Assembly (NCBI GenBank): GCA_023436685.1
Contig: JAEZIL010000221.1
Coordinates: forward strand, 1-5,370
Source: Bacteroidota bacterium
Lineage (GTDB): Bacteria > Bacteroidota > Bacteroidia > Chitinophagales > Chitinophagaceae
DNA: 5,370 bases
Reading direction: 5' to 3'
Positions within the stretch are counted from its first letter, which is position 1. Each line of letters starts with the position of its first letter. Under the pieces are notes generated by a model, which worked only from the letters and a program-made list of their open reading frames with translations, had not been told where the DNA came from and searched no databases. A program made the position numbers and the translations under genes. Of this stretch, positions 3,272 through 5,370 are shown piece by piece.

Positions 3272-5370
3272 GACCATTAGTTATACTTTTTCTGTCCATA
3301 CTTATTACCAATTATTGCATTGCACAGCCCGATACAATTGATAGGCGCATAATACTGGTAGGTGATGCCGGCTCGTTAGTAGACGGCAAAGCACCTGTGC
3401 TACAGGCTATCAGGGAATTAGTACCGCTTGATGAAAAGACCACGGTTTTGTATATGGGCGACAACCTGTATCACGATGGCCTGCCCGATGAGCAAGCTGC
3501 TTTTTACACTGAGGCACGCACTGTGCTGGATAGCCAGGTAGCATTAATTAACAACACCAGGGCAAAAGGGTTAATGATACCCGGCAACCACGACTGGAGC
3601 AACGGCTCGGCTGAAGGATACGAAACCATATTACGCCAGCAAGTTTATATAGACCGAGTAGGTAAAAGCAATTTTCAATTCTTCCCTAAAGATGGCTGCC
3701 CCGGTCCTGTTGAAGTGCCGGTTGGTGATAATGTGGTGCTTATACTAATGGATAGCCAATGGTGGATACACCAAAACGAGAAACCGGGTATTGAGTCTGA
3801 TTGCCCGTATAAAACAAAAGACGAAGTGCTGTCTGAAATAGAAGATATAGCAGCCAACAATTCTAAAAAGCTCATCATATTTGCATGTCACCACCCTTTT
3901 ATGAGCAATGGCGTACATGGTGGATATTTTGGCCTTAAACAGCACATTTTCCCGCTTACAGATATCAACCATAAGCTATACATACCCTTGCCGGGGCTAG
4001 GGTCTTTATATCCAATAGTGCGCGGTGTATTCGGCACACCGCAAGACCTGCAGCACCCCAGCTACCAGGAAATGGTGAATAGTGTTAAAAACACTTTGAA
4101 AGATTTTCCTAATGTTATTTATGCAGCCGGCCACGAACATACACTACAACTGTTAAAAGACAGTAGTAATTACTATATCGTTTCCGGATCGGGGTGTAAG
4201 CATACACGGGTGCAGGATAGTAAGCGTTCCGATTTCACAGCATCGGCACTTGGGTTTGCTATGCTCGAGGTATCGAAGAATAAAAACGTGCGGGCCAGCT
4301 TTTACACGTTTCCTACTGATACGGTAACACTTCCCCCCGGCCTTGCCTTTAGCAAAAACTTATTCAACTTCTCGCAACCTTTAAAACCTGAAGATAGTAT
4401 ACCACCCACGCTGCCGGTGCTGGTAACCAAAGACTCTGCACTGGTACCTGCAAGTTTACAATATGGAGATTACAATAAGCTTAAGGAAAGATTCATGGGT
4501 ATCAACTACCGCTCCGAGTGGGGAATGCCTATCATGGTTAAAACCTTTAACCTGAATAAAACCCATGGCGGTTTCAAAATAGTAAACCTGGGTGGTGGTA
4601 AACAAACCAAATCGGTAACCCTGGTTGATAAAAAAGGAATTGAATGGAAGCTGCGTACTATAGATAAAGACCCCGCTGAAGCTTTACCTGCTAATTTCAG
4701 ATCATCGGTAGCCAAAGATTTCATACAAGACCTTATATCTGCTTCTCACCCCTACGCGCCGCTGGTATTACCCAAACTACAGCAGGCAGCTATGATACCA
4801 CATCCCGAACCTGAGTTTTACTACGTGCCCGACGACCCTGCATTTGGCTTATATCAAAAATTATTTGCCAATAAAATGTGCATGCTTGAGAAAAAAGATG
4901 CTACCCCCGACAATACAGAAACAAAAAGCACATCGAAAATATTAAGCAAAATGCTGGAAGATAATGATCATGTGGTAGATCAGCCTTCAGTATTGCGTGC
5001 CCGTCTCTTCGATATACTTATTGGCGATTGGGACAGGCACTTCGATCAATGGCGCTGGGGCAGTATTGATACAGGTAAGGGAAAGATATATTATCCTATA
5101 CCCAAAGACCGCGACCAGGCACTCTTTTATTCCGATGGTCTTTTCCTCAAATACGTAAGTGCATTTTACCTGCCTTTTCTTAAAGGTTTCAAGAAAGATA
5201 TACCTGACATAAAATGGCTGGGATATTCTGCACGCGATTTTGACCGTGTATTCATGAATGTCCTCGATGCAAATGATTGGCAAAACACCATCTGCGAGTT
5301 TCAAAAAAATATTACCGATTCTGTCATTACTGAAGCAGTGCACGAGTTTCCACCGGCTATTTATAGCTTG
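3268..5370 (+). CDS. Exported PAP-like metallophosphoesterase fused to a kinase-like domain (C-terminus cut off)
   Basis: Open for 701 codons to the right edge without a stop, so it is partial. It begins inside the previous gene's stop (ATGA). Residues 1-19 form a Sec signal peptide (M-R-P-L-V-I-L-F-L-S-I-L-I-T-N-Y-C-I-A, likely cut before Q20), placing it in the periplasm or outer envelope. Residues about 26-345 are a calcineurin-like phosphoesterase with all metal motifs: G32-D33-A-G, G64-D65-N66-L-Y68, G106-N107-H108-D109, C207-H208-H-P and G288-H289-E-H291. Their order and the T292-L-Q-L-L-K-D...V305-S-G-S-G stretch match tartrate-resistant (purple) acid phosphatases, including the iron-ligand tyrosine. 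A linker (about 346-400) leads to a second conserved region (about 400-660): G442-G-G-K-Q-T-K-S, W460-K-L-R-T-I-D-K467-D-P, H494-P-Y, V520-P-D-D-P, L580-F-D-I-L-I-G-D-W-D589-R-H591-F-D593-Q-W, P612-K-D-R-D616-Q. These resemble atypical kinase motifs. Phosphatase assignment is strong; the kinase-like reading is inference, substrate unknown. Confidence 0.88.
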   Translation, partial: MRPLVILFLSILITNYCIAQPDTIDRRIILVGDAGSLVDGKAPVLQAIRELVPLDEKTTVLYMGDNLYHDGLPDEQAAFYTEARTVLDSQVALINNTRAKGLMIPGNHDWSNGSAEGYETILRQQVYIDRVGKSNFQFFPKDGCPGPVEVPVGDNVVLILMDSQWWIHQNEKPGIESDCPYKTKDEVLSEIEDIAANNSKKLIIFACHHPFMSNGVHGGYFGLKQHIFPLTDINHKLYIPLPGLGSLYPIVRGVFGTPQDLQHPSYQEMVNSVKNTLKDFPNVIYAAGHEHTLQLLKDSSNYYIVSGSGCKHTRVQDSKRSDFTASALGFAMLEVSKNKNVRASFYTFPTDTVTLPPGLAFSKNLFNFSQPLKPEDSIPPTLPVLVTKDSALVPASLQYGDYNKLKERFMGINYRSEWGMPIMVKTFNLNKTHGGFKIVNLGGGKQTKSVTLVDKKGIEWKLRTIDKDPAEALPANFRSSVAKDFIQDLISASHPYAPLVLPKLQQAAMIPHPEPEFYYVPDDPAFGLYQKLFANKMCMLEKKDATPDNTETKSTSKILSKMLEDNDHVVDQPSVLRARLFDILIGDWDRHFDQWRWGSIDTGKGKIYYPIPKDRDQALFYSDGLFLKYVSAFYLPFLKGFKKDIPDIKWLGYSARDFDRVFMNVLDANDWQNTICEFQKNITDSVITEAVHEFPPAIYSL

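Noticed and set aside
4987..5343. Minus-strand open frame of 118 codons
   Set aside because: It is antisense to the conserved D-W-D-R-H region of the large exported protein, so it is a shadow frame.
1..5370. tRNA, rRNA, CRISPR array, insertion sequence or phage element
   Set aside because: No spaced direct repeats, transposase motifs, terminal inverted repeats or recognisable structured RNA genes were seen on either strand; the genes form two ordinary chromosomal blocks.

Overview
The window looks like a chromosomal segment from a member of the Bacteroidota, probably near Chitinophagales/Sphingobacteriia (lineage is inference). The reasons are the moderately AT-rich coding style, the absence of Shine-Dalgarno sequences before the starts, a Bacteroidota-type promoter (TTTG-N19-TAnnTTTG), and protein families typical of that phylum: an UpxY/NusG-like antiterminator beside a Wza-like lipoprotein, and an SdiA-regulated-type lipoprotein.

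Left half (about 1-2241, all on the minus strand, read right to left): an exopolysaccharide/capsule control-and-export block. It begins with a PHP-type CpsB/YwqE-like tyrosine-phosphatase (1450-2241). After a 142-bp gap carrying a candidate promoter and a small leader hairpin comes a winged-helix protein with a degenerate nucleotidyltransferase domain (777-1307). Three bases later starts a NusG-paralogue antiterminator (276-773). After a 93-bp gap with its own very good promoter match comes the start of an outer-membrane polysaccharide export lipoprotein (1-182, running off the left edge). These are the usual leading genes of a Bacteroidota polysaccharide locus; the biosynthesis genes presumably continue to the left.

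Middle (2242-2413): a 172-bp divergent intergenic region. It is AT-rich and unusually full of small dyads: a 14-bp perfect palindrome, an 8-bp-arm inverted repeat with a competing alternative pairing, and two 5-bp-arm dyads. No fully convincing promoter was found for either flanking gene.

Right half (2414-5370, plus strand): a two-gene, translationally coupled unit (ATGA overlap). The first gene encodes a lipoprotein with an SdiA-regulated/beta-propeller-like domain. The second encodes a very large exported protein, open at the right edge after 701 codons. Its N-terminal third is a metallophosphoesterase closely resembling purple/tartrate-resistant acid phosphatases, including the iron-binding tyrosine. 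Its central part carries motifs reminiscent of atypical kinases (type II PI4-kinase/Fam20/HipA-like: a GD-WDRH-x-DQW signature followed by a DRDQ motif). This apparent phosphatase plus kinase-like fusion is the most interesting thing in the window.
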